A stretch of DNA of 56,370 nt from Rhizophagus sp. LPA8_4_AMF (Eukaryota > Glomeromycota > Glomeromycetes > Glomerales > Glomeraceae), in assembly GCA_021464525.1 (NCBI GenBank), contig JADRCO010000085.1:1-56370 (forward strand). The letters run 5' to 3'. A program made the position numbers and the translations under genes. Below, in pieces: positions 12,459 to 23,440 of this stretch. The notes below the pieces were generated by a model, which searched no databases, had not been told where the DNA came from, and worked only from the letters and a program-made list of their open reading frames with translations. How positions within the stretch are numbered: the first letter of the stretch is position 1; each line of letters opens with the position of its first letter.

Positions 12459-13660
12459 TTGATAACGGTTGTTTCTTTGTATATAGTAAAAAAAAAAAGA
12501 AAAAAAAAATTAGGTAAAATGTTCTCAACATCACGTACCAAGGTACTCTTTAAATAAACGATTTGCCATCATGTGACTTGTAATACGTAATGGTTATTAT
12601 ATTACTATATCCGATAATGCAAGCTATGACATAAATATTATTCATTTACACAAAATATAAACAAACACAATCAAACAAAGAGACGCATGGAAACCTTTGG
12701 AAAAAATTTGATGATCACATGATCGAGGGTAAGTAATTTTTTTTAAAAAAACCATATTTGTTAATTTCTAGAAATTTTTTTAATTGACTAAAAAAAAATT
12801 TTCATTTCGGTAATTCGGTAAAATTCGTCTATGTATCACATAACCACACAACTGTATGAGAAAATGAAAGGCTAAAAATGTTTAGATATCCGATAAATAA
12901 GGATTAATCTGCAATAATAAGCCAAGAGGCGTGCATGATAATGAAACAATTTTTTTTTTTAGGAAAATGTTTTTTTATTGTATAATTATTTGTTGTAACA
13001 CAATTTTAATACCTAGCTCCTGATTTCTAAAACAAGTAATTTGTATGTTTTAACGTTATTGAAAATAAATTTGTGTTAGGTAAAACAGATTTTATTAAAA
13101 AGATATCTTTGTTTTCTTAATAAAAATTCTTTAATAAATTCTTTAGTAAAATGGAAGGAGAACAATGAAAAGATTAATTAATTAAAAAATAACTTTCATG
13201 CAATGTTTAATTTTTTAGTCATTACGCTTTCATTTTATTGGTTAAAAAATATTAAAAGTCGGAAAAAAATTATTTCTGTTATAATAAACAAGGATAAAAA
13301 TACTTATTTTTATAATTATTTTTTTATTTTATTTTTATTTTATTTATTTTTGTTTTTATTTTTAGTATCTTTAAGATAAAACTATATACAATTTAATTAT
13401 GGTAATTTATTGTCGTTCATAAATAAATTTTACTATGAAATTTTACCAAAGGTACACTCCGAAAAGTTTTTATTCGTTCGGACTTTGGGATCGATATAAA
13501 TAATTCGTGGCGCAGTATCATAGCGTTATAAACATGTGTACTTTAATCATTCAAATGTTATAAGAATAAATAAATGAAATAAATAATTTATTTGATGCTA
13601 AAATAATAAAATATGTAAATTTATTTATGCTAAATCTATATATTGTTTTTGTAACATTTC
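12459..13660. other. Intergenic region
   Basis: No gene seen. It is AT-rich with homopolymers, and a GTGGCGCAGTAT motif at 13507-13518 recurs elsewhere in the window. Confidence 0.5.
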
Positions 13661-13664
13661 ATTA

Positions 13665-15185
13665 ATTATTAGTATAATATTTAGCGAGATATGATTTAGG
13701 AAGAATATCGTGTTTTCTTTTCATGGGTTCAACTAATGCTGGTAAAACTATTAAATTAATAGTTAATAATAAGAACCATTTTAAGAATCTCTTGCTCTTT
13801 GTAATCTCATTTTATTTCTCATAACCAAACATAATTTCCCATAAAATAAATATTACACCATGAATCATAAAGAAAAAGAAATGTTCCCCGTCCAAATATT
13901 GGATTGTCCAATAATAAGGTATTCATGAAATAAACTACTAAAACCTAGAGCACCAAGAACACCCATCATATTTGCAATTTTCCTTGGAACAAATGTGATG
14001 AATAAATTTCTGACAGGCAAGTAACCTAATTCTTTAAAAATTTCGTTAAACATTAATTGCCAACGAACGGACCAAAAATCACGAGGACTCGATGCTATCC
14101 ATGGCATACTAAATATATGTTTTGTATTGAATAAAAATGTAATCATCCATTTCTTTAAAGAAACATATTCTGAAGAAGTGAGAAGGTCGGATTTAATTAA
14201 AATAGATTTGTGGTTGCTGTTTTCTGGTGCAGAATGAAGAAAGAGACGAAAAAGGATTGCGAAAATAATAGTGAAAATATCATAAAATAATGAAAGCGTT
14301 AAGTACATGGATAAACCAAAATTCAAATATAATAATATTGAAGATGTAATGAGAGGGGTTCCTTTTGTGATAAATTCAATTAAACGAACTTGATAAGCTT
14401 ATTCTGACGTACTTGTCTGAAATGAAAAGTGTAAGTTCATAAATTAACCGTTTTAAGAAGGTTATAACGGAACGGTTAATCAACTTTTTGTTAATTTGTG
14501 AAGTCGTAGGTGATTTGATAATCAAAGGATTCTCCGATTTTGGAGGAATTACTATATAAGAATCAAACTGCCATTTAAATAATGTCCAAAGGAACGATTT
14601 GAATTCTTTAGAATTTTTTGATTTTGTATGTTCTATTTAACTTTAAGAATAATAACATTTTCATCCCAAAAATTGCACCACGACCAGCAAAACTTTTTTG
14701 AAGTGAAATTGAATAATTTCCATTACGATAACTTCTTGGAATTGAAATAAATATAAACGCTAAAAATAATAAAGTGTAAAAACGCTTTCTTGTTTTAATT
14801 GGTTCAAATGTGAGTGATATAAATAATAACAATGGAATAGTAAATATTGAGAAATAAATTGAATTAGGTAATTTAGGTGGAAATTCTTGCCGGCATTTGA
14901 TTTATAGGAATAGGGGTTTAAATCGGGATATAAGTCTATAAATGAATTAGTTTAGATATTTAGTCTAGCTTTTTTTGTTTTCGATTTGTGACTAATTTAT
15001 TTTATTCTGGTGTTGTTAATTAATATTGATAAAGGTGAATTAATGATGAAATTTAATGTATGAGCGATCGTTATTGATAATGGTATATAAACCAGATTTG
15101 ATTTTGTGAAAATTCTAGATTGTGATTCATATAAATAATTTTTTTTTTTTTCGTTGATTTCAATAGGAAATGAACCGAAATTCAT
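13665..15185 (-). pseudogene. Decayed wax-synthase-like acyltransferase paralogue
   Basis: Homology to the intact gene at 7487-8869 extends over most of its length: FTKSNLVYIPLSITIAHTLN near 15110, SLTFEPIKTRKRFY near 14800, WIASSPRDFWSVRWQ near 14080 and SSLFHEYLIIG near 13930, where the catalytic-type His is kept. It is broken in several places. A foreign block of about 130 bp at roughly 14892-15020 splits the N-terminal region. Frame breaks are visible near 14630, 14400 and 13880, and an in-frame TAA follows FGYEK near 13820. The translated start differs from the intact copy (MNFGSFPIEINE plus a Lys run). Confidence 0.8.
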
Positions 15186-16300
15186 TGTTACAACATATCA
15201 AAAAAGAATAGTGTATTGCCACAATATGGCGTTTTGCGTTTACCGTAGTTGCTGTGCAGACTTTTCTAATTTTAGATTATCAATACTGCAGAAATTCTTT
15301 CTAAACATTGTATTTAGAAACCGGTTAGGCTATTAGTAATTCTTTTTTGACGATCACGTACCATATAGATCGAAGTTTACCCTTTCCTTTTATAGTTTCA
15401 AAAATAAAAACAAATAACGGCAATAATGGAAATCGATTTGAAAAAAAAGGAAATGTTCTTAAGAAAAATACATTATACTAATGTAATGCATAATTATGCC
15501 TTATTCGGCTCAAAAGTTTCTTCGGAGTTCAAAATTGGATGGCGCAGGATATTCTCGGTATTGTTACACAAAATTTATCCGACGTAAATATTATCTTTTC
15601 TAGAAAGAAAAAAAACTCGACTATTTACTTTTTTGTACCAGCAGCTAGCGGATTTTATTTTACAATAAAGATTGGTTAAAACAATCAAACAATCATATTA
15701 TTTAATGTATATTTTTTATTCAATATTTTTTTATCCTATTTTGCAAGTAATGATGCATAAAGGACGGAATTCTTTGTCTGGTTTTTTATTGAACATGCAG
15801 ACTTGTAATGTAATTATGTAAAACGATGTTGAAGTAAACAACTAGTTTGTACTACCGAACTAGTCAGATTGCCACCATTAGAACTATTATTTTGTTCTAT
15901 CAATATACTTATCTTTTTAGATTTAATGAATTCATTACAAACTCTTCATTATACTTCATATACTTTATAATAAAAGTTTGTATATATTTCATACGTCATA
16001 TTTAATTTAAAAATATTCTTTTACTTTCCTTTTCTTTACACAAAACAAATAACTTTTTCACGTATCCTAAATCTATTTCCCTTATCATCCTTTATCTTTA
16101 ATTCTCACCTTATCCTAACCCTAGTTTTCTTATCGTAATCCCTTAATTCAATTCTCTGACTATGCACTAGTTCCTTCTCTTTCCCTAATGAATTCCCTAA
16201 TTTTTCCCTTACTAGTTAGCGGGGATTATGGTGTTGACGGTGGTGGTAGTGCATTGATAGTGGTGGTGGTAATGATGGTAATGGTAGAAGTGCGTAAAAA
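15186..16300. other. Intergenic region
   Basis: No gene seen. Near 16215-16290 there is a GGT-rich stretch (GGTGGTGGTAGTG and variants). The rest is AT-rich. Confidence 0.5.
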
Positions 16301-16522
16301 CCCTCAAAATAATTGGTTGGGCGTAACCTAAAAAATAATCTGCACATGAAATCCCGTGTTGTCAATCAACTTGATATTATTCAAAAAAGGAGTCCCTTAA
16401 TTATTTTGTATTTCCATTATCTGGATGCTATATTACTACAATATGCTGTATTACTATAATATGACCCATTTGACTAGACACGATAATGGGCTGAAATAAT
16501 TTTTTTTATTTGAAAACAAAAA
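16300..16522 (+). promoter_or_regulatory. Duplicated upstream region of kinase copy 0
   Basis: This segment matches the regions upstream of the two kinase genes at 17637 and 21275. It includes CTCAAAATAATTGGTTG, GAAATCCCGTGTTGTCAATC, TACTATAATATGA and the GGGCTGAAATAATTTTTTTT run just before the ATG. Conservation across three copies suggests it carries the promoter and 5' UTR, although recent duplication alone could explain the similarity. Confidence 0.5.
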
Positions 16523-16836
16523 ATGAGCTACATAAGGACGAAAGACAAATAGAACCTGAATTTAATATATTGAATATTTCTGATAGAAATTCAATTACCA
16601 ATCATGAAAATTGTATCAACTATATGATGACAAATTATAGTGTAAATAATGTGTTCATGGACCAGTGGAAATAATGATATTGATGAATTTAACAAAGATA
16701 CTATTTATAATGCAACATATGATAATGATGAATGTTCATTATTTCTTGAATGGGTACCATTTGATAGATTTGAAGATGTAAAAGAAATTGGTGAAGAGGA
16801 TTTTCCAAAGTTTACCCTGCAACATGAATTGATGGT
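16523..16836 (+). pseudogene. Truncated kinase, copy 0 of tandem cassette
   Basis: It starts at ATG 16523 like its neighbours, but a deletion shifts the frame within ten codons. Recognisable blocks follow: WTSGNNDIDEF, FLEWVPFDRFEDVKEIGE and a damaged glycine-rich loop. Similarity to the kinase stops at about 16836, before the catalytic Lys. From 16837 on, the sequence instead matches the upstream flank of copy B (20530 onward). This is the leftover of an unequal exchange or deletion within the array. Confidence 0.8.
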
Positions 16837-17170
16837 TGTTCAGAAAATAACTACAAATAAATATAGTTTTATCAATGATCATTAATCTATTACTCTTAGT
16901 TCAGCAGAAATCTTCTATAATACCAAAAAATGACCTCATCTTGAAAAATAATTAAACATGATGTTAGCAATCAATACACTAAAACTTATTATAATAAAAT
17001 TGTGCGCAGATGTCAAAATATAAAATCACTTTCAAAAGTGTAATTAGAATAATAAATAAATAAATATATAATAGTAACAGTTTTTTTAAAAAAAAAAAAA
17101 TGGAAAACGGTACTATAATGTCAGCACAACAACCTCCACAACAACAGCCAATAAAACTTTCAAAATAAAT
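16837..17170 (+). repeat. Duplicated upstream flank of kinase copy A
   Basis: ATAAATATAGTTTTAT, the CTTCTATAATACCAAAAAA block and the TTTTCAAAAGTGTA block occur in the same order at 20540-20770 upstream of copy B. It is the 5' part of the tandem cassette (period about 3.64 kb). Confidence 0.6.
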
Positions 17171-17433
17171 TGATTGATAAAACTACCCTAGCGTTACCAA
17201 GAAAAAAAGCACTTGACATGTGACCACGTAACAAATCATCACATCCATCACACCCCTCAGTGTTTTCATTGTTTATATTTATTTGAGAGACTTGGTTTTT
17301 TTCGAGTAGATAAAATCTTATTCTTCACACCTTATTTGTCACCGCACTGTTCACGTGACAGTGCATAATTCCGCATAATGCCGGCCACCAAGTGCTTTTT
17401 TTCTTGGGAACGCTAGGGTAGTTTGATTGATAA
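17171..17433. mobile_element. Mutator-like MITE with 10-bp target duplication
   Basis: The element at 17181-17423 (243 bp) has 35-bp terminal inverted repeats with one mismatch, beginning AACTACCCTAGCGTTACCAA. A 10-bp direct repeat TGATTGATAA flanks it at 17171-17180 and 17424-17433. The equivalent positions upstream of kinase copies 0 (about 16310) and B (about 20815) lack it, so empty sites are present in the same window. TIR length and a 9-11 bp duplication fit MULE-type elements. It lies in the promoter region of kinase copy A. Confidence 0.88.
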
Positions 17434-17636
17434 TAACCAATTAAAAAAAATTGCATATCCACCTGACATAAAATCCCGCACTGCTGATCAACTTATGGTT
17501 ATATAAAAAAGGGGCTAATGAGCCCCTAATTAATTTGTACTACATTATCTGGATGATGTATTACTATAATATGAACATATTTGACTAGACTGGAAAACGG
17601 ACTGAAATAATTTTTTTTTTTTATTGAAAACAAAAA
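17434..17636 (+). promoter_or_regulatory. Conserved promoter/5' leader of kinase copy A
   Basis: The segment contains CCACCTGACATAAAATCCCG, the TACTATAATATGA box and a GGACTGAAATAATTTTTTTT run ending at the ATG, all shared with copies 0 and B. The T-rich run and AAAACAAAAA immediately before the start codon are identical in arrangement in all copies. Confidence 0.5.
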
Positions 17637-19199
17637 ATGAGTTATAAAAATAAAGACGAAATACAAATAGAATCAGAATTTAATGAATTGAATATATTTG
17701 ATGGAATTTCGAACAATCATAAAAATTGTTACAAACCAAGAGATAATAAATTATGGTGTAAAGAATGTGTTCCTCGTTGTATAATTGAAAGATGGACCAG
17801 TGGGAATAATGATATTGATGAATTTATCAAGTATACAATTTGTAATGCAAAATATTCTAGTGATGATGATTATGATGATTACCCATTATTTCTTGAATGG
17901 GTACCATTTGATAGATTTGAAGATGTAAAACAAATTGGTGAAGGGGGATTTGCCAAAGTTTATTCTGCAACATGGATTGATGGTAAAGCAATATATTTTA
18001 GACAAAATGATGGAAGTTGGGAAAAAGGAGAATCTGAACCTATAAAAGTAGCTTTGAAAAAATTGAATGAATCACAAAATATTTCAGCTGATTATTTAAA
18101 TGAGGTATATTTGCATTTCTTTATTTGTTAACTAACTTTAAAATAATTATAAAGATTTTATATTTCACTTATTGACTTTTAAATTTTGTAGATTAAAATA
18201 CTTTGGAATATTTATTTTAATGATAATGGTACTTATTTAAAATTTTATGGAATAACTAAAGATACAAAAACTGGGGAATTTATGATGATTATAGAACTAG
18301 CAGGTCAAGGAAATTTGAGAAGTATTCTTTCAAGTAAATTTAATAATATTTTTTGGAATAAAAAAGTAGATTTCTTGATTGATATAGTACAAGACCTTAA
18401 AAATTTACATAATTTGGGATATTTTCACAAAGATTTTCATTGTGGAAATATATTACAGAATTATGATGAAGGTGACAATGAAACTTTTACTTATATTTCT
18501 GATTTTGGATTATCAGGACCATCAAATGAACAAAAATCGGATGACAAAATATGTGGAGTATTACCATATATTGCTCCAGAAGTTTTAAATGGAGAACCAT
18601 ATACGCTATCTTCTGATGTCTATAGTTTTGGTGTAATTATGACAGAATTGTCATCTGGAACACCACCTTTTTATAATAGAAAACATGATATTAACTTAGT
18701 ATTAGAAATATGTAATGGAATCAGACCTGAATTTGGAAAGGGAACTCCCGAAATTTATAAAAAATTAGCCTATAGATGCATGAGTGCTACTCCAAATCAA
18801 AGACCAACAGCAGATGAATTATATGACATATTAGATTATTGGTATAACTCTCATTATGAATACTATCAAGAAGAAGAGAAATTTGGTTATAAAGGCAAAG
18901 AAATTAAAGCTATTTTTGAAGAAGCTAATAAAGAGATACCAAATATTTCAACTTCATATAAAAAAATTCCTGATGCGATATACACTAGTAGGGTATTTAC
19001 ATTTAGTAATTTGCCAAAGCCCATTAATTCATCCATTATTACTTCATATCTTGAAGATGAAGAAGATAATAAAGGTATTATTAATTAATTATCTCTTTAT
19101 GATTATTGCAATATATATTTAATTCCATAATTACTGACGTCTTATCATTTAATAGATTGTCAAGATTCTAAATTATATGATTTGGAGGTCCCTAATTAA
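17637..19199 (+). CDS. TKL-type protein kinase, copy A (intact, 464 aa)
   Basis: Three exons: 17637-18104, 18192-19074 and 19156-19199. The introns are 87 and 81 bp (GTATAT...TTGTAG and GTATTA...AATAG). The short third exon encodes a 14-residue tail ending DLEVPN that is conserved in three copies. The N-terminus has WCKECVPRC (CxxCxxxC) around residues 40-48 and WTSGNNDIDEF. The kinase has a glycine-rich loop (IGEGGFAKVY, from residue 99), VALKK with Lys141, HKDFHCGN (residues 235-242, an HRD variant with K for R), SDFG with DFG at 260-262, and an APE motif. Ser/Thr or dual-specificity kinase activity is expected from these residues. It is a cytosolic, signalling-type protein; substrates are unknown. 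Confidence 0.88.
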
Positions 19200-20530
19200 T
19201 TATATTCAAGACTAGAAGCAATATTGTTACATATAATTATACATTCGATTATTATTAAATTTTTACTTTTATAGTTGAAACGCTCATTTCAATACAGTAT
19301 TTTTAAATTTTATTTATTATTATTATTACTTGCTTATATCATCGATTGTATTTTGTATCACGATAAAGACAATAAAATAACATTTATAAAATTAAGTGAT
19401 ATTAAATTATATTTGAAACCAACTCAAATTAGTATTACGACCTTTATATCAAAAGTTACGAATATTCATGATTGGAATTAATAAAATAAGTACAAAATTT
19501 ATTTTTTACGTTGGTTGTTCAATGGTAAAGATATTCTATATTAATATTTACATCTATTTATTAAACCTATTACAGCATTATCAATTGCATTATGCATATT
19601 GATATTTACTATTCATTTTTCCTAAAAATTTGATTTCTGAGATTAAACAATGTTGAATAATATTCAAGATGATGAAAATTTTTAACATTTTAAATGCTTA
19701 AATAAAAAGACACATTTCTTATTATAATAAGGTTTTGAAATTCAATAAACGAATTTATTTAACTTGAAACATGTGAATGATTTAAGTAAGTTATCTCTGC
19801 TACTAAATATAGATTCAATTAATAAATAGAATTGAATGAAAGAATTATTTTGTAAAAAGTTATAAATTTATATTTCTCAATTTTATTTTAATGTTGTTTT
19901 TAATTTTTATCCATAATATTTTGATTTTTTGCCTTAATAAAATATATCAATTTTGATTGTATATCATTAAAATAAATATAATAAAAAATATTAAGTACTT
20001 GTTTTATTGTTAAAATCGCATCAAAATACAATAATATATCGTCTCTCATTATTATTAAATTTTTTTTTGTTTTTGATTGGTTTATTCACGTCAGTATTTT
20101 TAATATTATTTATGTTTGGTATGATATCAAAAAAAGAATCTTGTGCGAAATTCTTTTACATTTTTAATTAAATTATAATATTAATTTAAAATTAAAATAT
20201 TTAATTAAGTATTTTCATATTATATATGTACTGTTAAGAAACACTTTTTTTTTAAATAGATAATAAAATCATTTAATTAGAATTATTAAGATTAATTTAA
20301 GGTGCATATCATATTTGCATTATATATATCATGTATTATGTCAGATATTAATTGGATTAGTATTACATCAATTCGTTTAATTTGACATGCTCAATTAACC
20401 AGACTTATATGTTTTAGATCAAGTTCTTTCTGCCATGATTTCTTTATATTAACACAAATTAACTAATAGCACTATGTTTTTTGTTATACATTTTGATAAA
20501 ACCGTGTAATTCTTAATGGAAAGTTGGTTA
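19200..20530. other. 3' flank of copy A and intergenic spacer
   Basis: 19200-19790 matches the 3' flank of copy B at 22840-23440. The remainder is AT-rich with no gene seen. The open frame at 19275-19481 is not conserved as coding in copy B. Confidence 0.5.
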
Positions 20531-20957
20531 TTATATGCAAGTTATTCTGTAAATAACTATAAATAAATATAGTTTTATATGTGATCATTAATCTACGACT
20601 TTTAATTCAGCAGGAAACTTCTATAATACCAAAAAAAGACTTTATCATTAATCATGATGTTAGCAATTAATACACTAAAATTTATTATAATAAAAACTGT
20701 GCACAGACACCAAATATAAAATCATTTTCAAAAGTGTATACCTAGTAGTAAAGAAAATTAGAATAATAATTAAGTAATTCTCTTCTAAATTAATGAAGTT
20801 TTCAAAATAATTGGTTGATAACCAATAAAATAATTTGCATGTCCACCTGACATAAAATCCCGTGTTGTCAATCAACTTAATGTTATACTAATAATAAAGT
20901 TTGATCTACATCAAAATGAACCTTAATTATTTTGTATTACCATTATCTGAATGCTGT
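20531..20957 (+). promoter_or_regulatory. Duplicated upstream region of kinase copy B
   Basis: The order of blocks is the same as 16837-17560 without the MULE-like insertion: ATAAATATAGTTTTAT, CTTCTATAATACCAAAAAA, CAAAATAATTGGTTGATAAC and CCACCTGACATAAAATCCCG. The uninterrupted CAAAATAATTGGTTGATAAC is the empty site for the element at 17181. Confidence 0.5.
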
Positions 20958-21217
20958 ATAACTATTAGGGTTCCGCAATTTGATTTGACATTTGACATTT
21001 GATTTGAATTCGATTCGAATTTGACAAATTCAAATCAGCTTAATTTAATTTGATTTGAATTTGATTTGATTTGATTTGAAAATTCTTTAATTTAATTGGT
21101 CAATTTGACAAATATTTGATATTTGATTTGAATTTGATTTGAATCTAATTTGATTTGACAAATTCAAATTAGCTTTATATTCGATTTGATTCGATTTTGA
21201 GGAACCCTAATAACTAT
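20958..21217. mobile_element. hAT-like MITE with 8-bp target duplication
   Basis: The element at 20966-21209 (244 bp) begins TAGGGTTCC and ends GGAACCCTA. A perfect 8-bp direct repeat ATAACTAT flanks it at 20958-20965 and 21210-21217. The interior is degenerate TTTGATTTGA repeats, with a TTGACAAATTCAAATYAGCT block occurring twice. The corresponding site near 17570 in the copy A promoter and near 16460 in copy 0 is uninterrupted. It sits about 65 bp from the copy B start codon. Confidence 0.87.
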
Positions 21218-21274
21218 AATATGATTCACATGTCAACGGGCTGAAATAAATTTTTTTTTAAATGAAAACAAAAA

Positions 21275-22840
21275 ATGAGTTATAAAAACAAAGATGAGAT
21301 ACAAATAGAATCAGAATTTAATGAATCGAGTATATTTGATGGAATTTCGATCAATCATGAAAATTGTTATAAACCAAGAAATAAAAAATTATGGTGTAAA
21401 GAATGTGTTCCTCATTGTATAATTGAAGGATGGACCAGTGGGAATAATGATATTGATGAATTTATCAAGAATACGATTTATAATGCAAAATATTATTATT
21501 ATGATGGGAGTGGTGATGTTGGTGTTGGTGATTATCCAATATTTCTTGAGTGGGTATCATTTGATAAATTTGAAGATGTAAAACAAATTGGTGAAGGTGG
21601 ATTTGCCAAAGTTTACTCTGCAACATGGATTGATGATAAAGGAAAATATTTTAGACAAAATGATGGAAGTTGGAAAAAAAGAGAATCTGAACCTATAAAA
21701 GTAGCTTTGAAAAAATTGAATGAATCACAAAATATTTCAGCTGATTATTTAAATGAGGTATATTTGCATTTCTTTATTTGTTAACTAACTTTAAAATAAT
21801 TATAAAGATTTTATATTTCACTTATTGACTTTTAAATTTTGTAGATTAAAATACTTTGGAATATTTATTTTAATGATAATGGTACTTATTTAAAATTTTA
21901 TGGAATAACTAAAGATACAAAAACTGGGGAATTTATGATGATTATACAATTAGCAGATCAAGGAAATTTGAGAAATATTCTTTCAAGTAATTTTAATAAT
22001 ATTTTATGGAATAAAAAAATACAATTCTTATTTAATATAGTACATGACCTTAAAAATTTACATAAATTGGGATATTTTCATAAAGATTTTCATAGTGGAA
22101 ATATATTACAGAATACCAATATTACTTATGTGTCAGATTTTGGATTATCAGGGCAATCAAATGAACAAAAATCAGATAACAAAATATGTGGAGTATTGCC
22201 ATATATTGCTCCAGAAGTTTTGAATGGAGAACCATATGCGTTATCTTCTGATGTCTATAGTTTTGGTGTAATTATGACAGAATTATCATCTGAAAGACCT
22301 CCTTTTTATAATAGATAGAAAGCATGATGTTAGCCTAGTATTAGAAATATGTAATGGAATCAGACCTGAATTCGGAAAGGGAACTCCTGAAATTTATAAA
22401 AAACTAGTTTATAGATGTATGAGTGCTGTTTCAAATCAAAGACCAACAGCAGATGAATTATATGCCATATTAGATTTTTGGGCTTGTTCTTGTAATGTCG
22501 AAGATTCCTATCAAGAAGAAGAAAAATTTGGCTATAAAGGAAAAGAAATTAAAGCTATTTTTGAAGAAGCTGATAAAGAGATACCAAATATTTCAACTTC
22601 ATATGAAAAAATTCCTGATGCAATATACACTAGTAGGGAATTTACATTTAGTAATTTGCCAAAACCTTTTAATTCATCTATAATTACTTCATATCTTGAA
22701 GATGAAGAAGATAATAAAGGTATTAATTAATTATTTCTTTATGACTATTGCAATATATATTTAATTCCATAATTACTAACTGTTTATCATAAATAGATTG
22801 TCAAGATTCTAAACTGTTTGATTTAGAGGTTCCTAATTAA
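21275..22840 (+). pseudogene. TKL-type protein kinase, copy B (frameshifted)
   Basis: The exon structure is the same as copy A: 21275-21757, 21845-22719 and 22797-22840, with introns of 87 and 77 bp. CxxCxxxC, WTSGNNDIDEF, IGEGGFAKVY, VALKK, HKDFHSGN, SDFG and APE are all present. The reading frame is broken after PPFYNR by a 4-bp tandem duplication (AATAGATAGAAAG against AATAGAAAA in copy A), which gives TAG at 22316-22318. Downstream coding up to the DLEVPN tail is otherwise clean, so the lesion is recent, or it is an assembly error. If real, the product lacks the C-lobe helices after the APE segment. Confidence 0.8.
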
Positions 22841-23440
22841 TTTTGTTCAAGACTAGAAGCAATATTGTTACGTATAACTATATATTCAATTATTATTAAA
22901 TTTTTGCCTATTTAATTATGTTGAAACAATCATTTCAATACAGTACTTTTAAATTTTTATTTATTATTATTAGTATTATTATTACTTATATCATTGTTTT
23001 TTTTCTACAATTATTATATTTTGTATCATATGACAGAACTTGATTTTCTTATTATAATAAAGGCAATAAAGAACATTTATAAAATTGAGGAATATTAAAT
23101 TGTATTTGAAACAAACTCAAATTAGTATCACGATCTTTATAAAGAAAAGTGGGTTCGGTTTTCTATTAATTTCATGATCGGAATCAACAAATTTATTTTT
23201 TACATTGGTTATTCAATTGCAAAGATATTATATATTAAAGTTTACATCTATTTAAACTACTACGAATTGCTTTACGCGTATTGATATTTACTATTAATTT
23301 TCTTAAAAATTTGTTATGAGTATAAATTCAGGAATTCAAGATGAATGAAATTTTGAGTATTTTTAAATACTTAAATAATAATGCTTTTATTTCTTATAAC
23401 ACGGGTTTTTGAGGTTCAATAAATTAACTTGAAACATTTG

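Noticed and set aside
18856-19122. Lys-rich open frames overlapping kinase 3' ends (also 22495-22683 and 32962-33252)
   Set aside because: They recur at the same place in each copy as an alternative frame of the kinase coding sequence.
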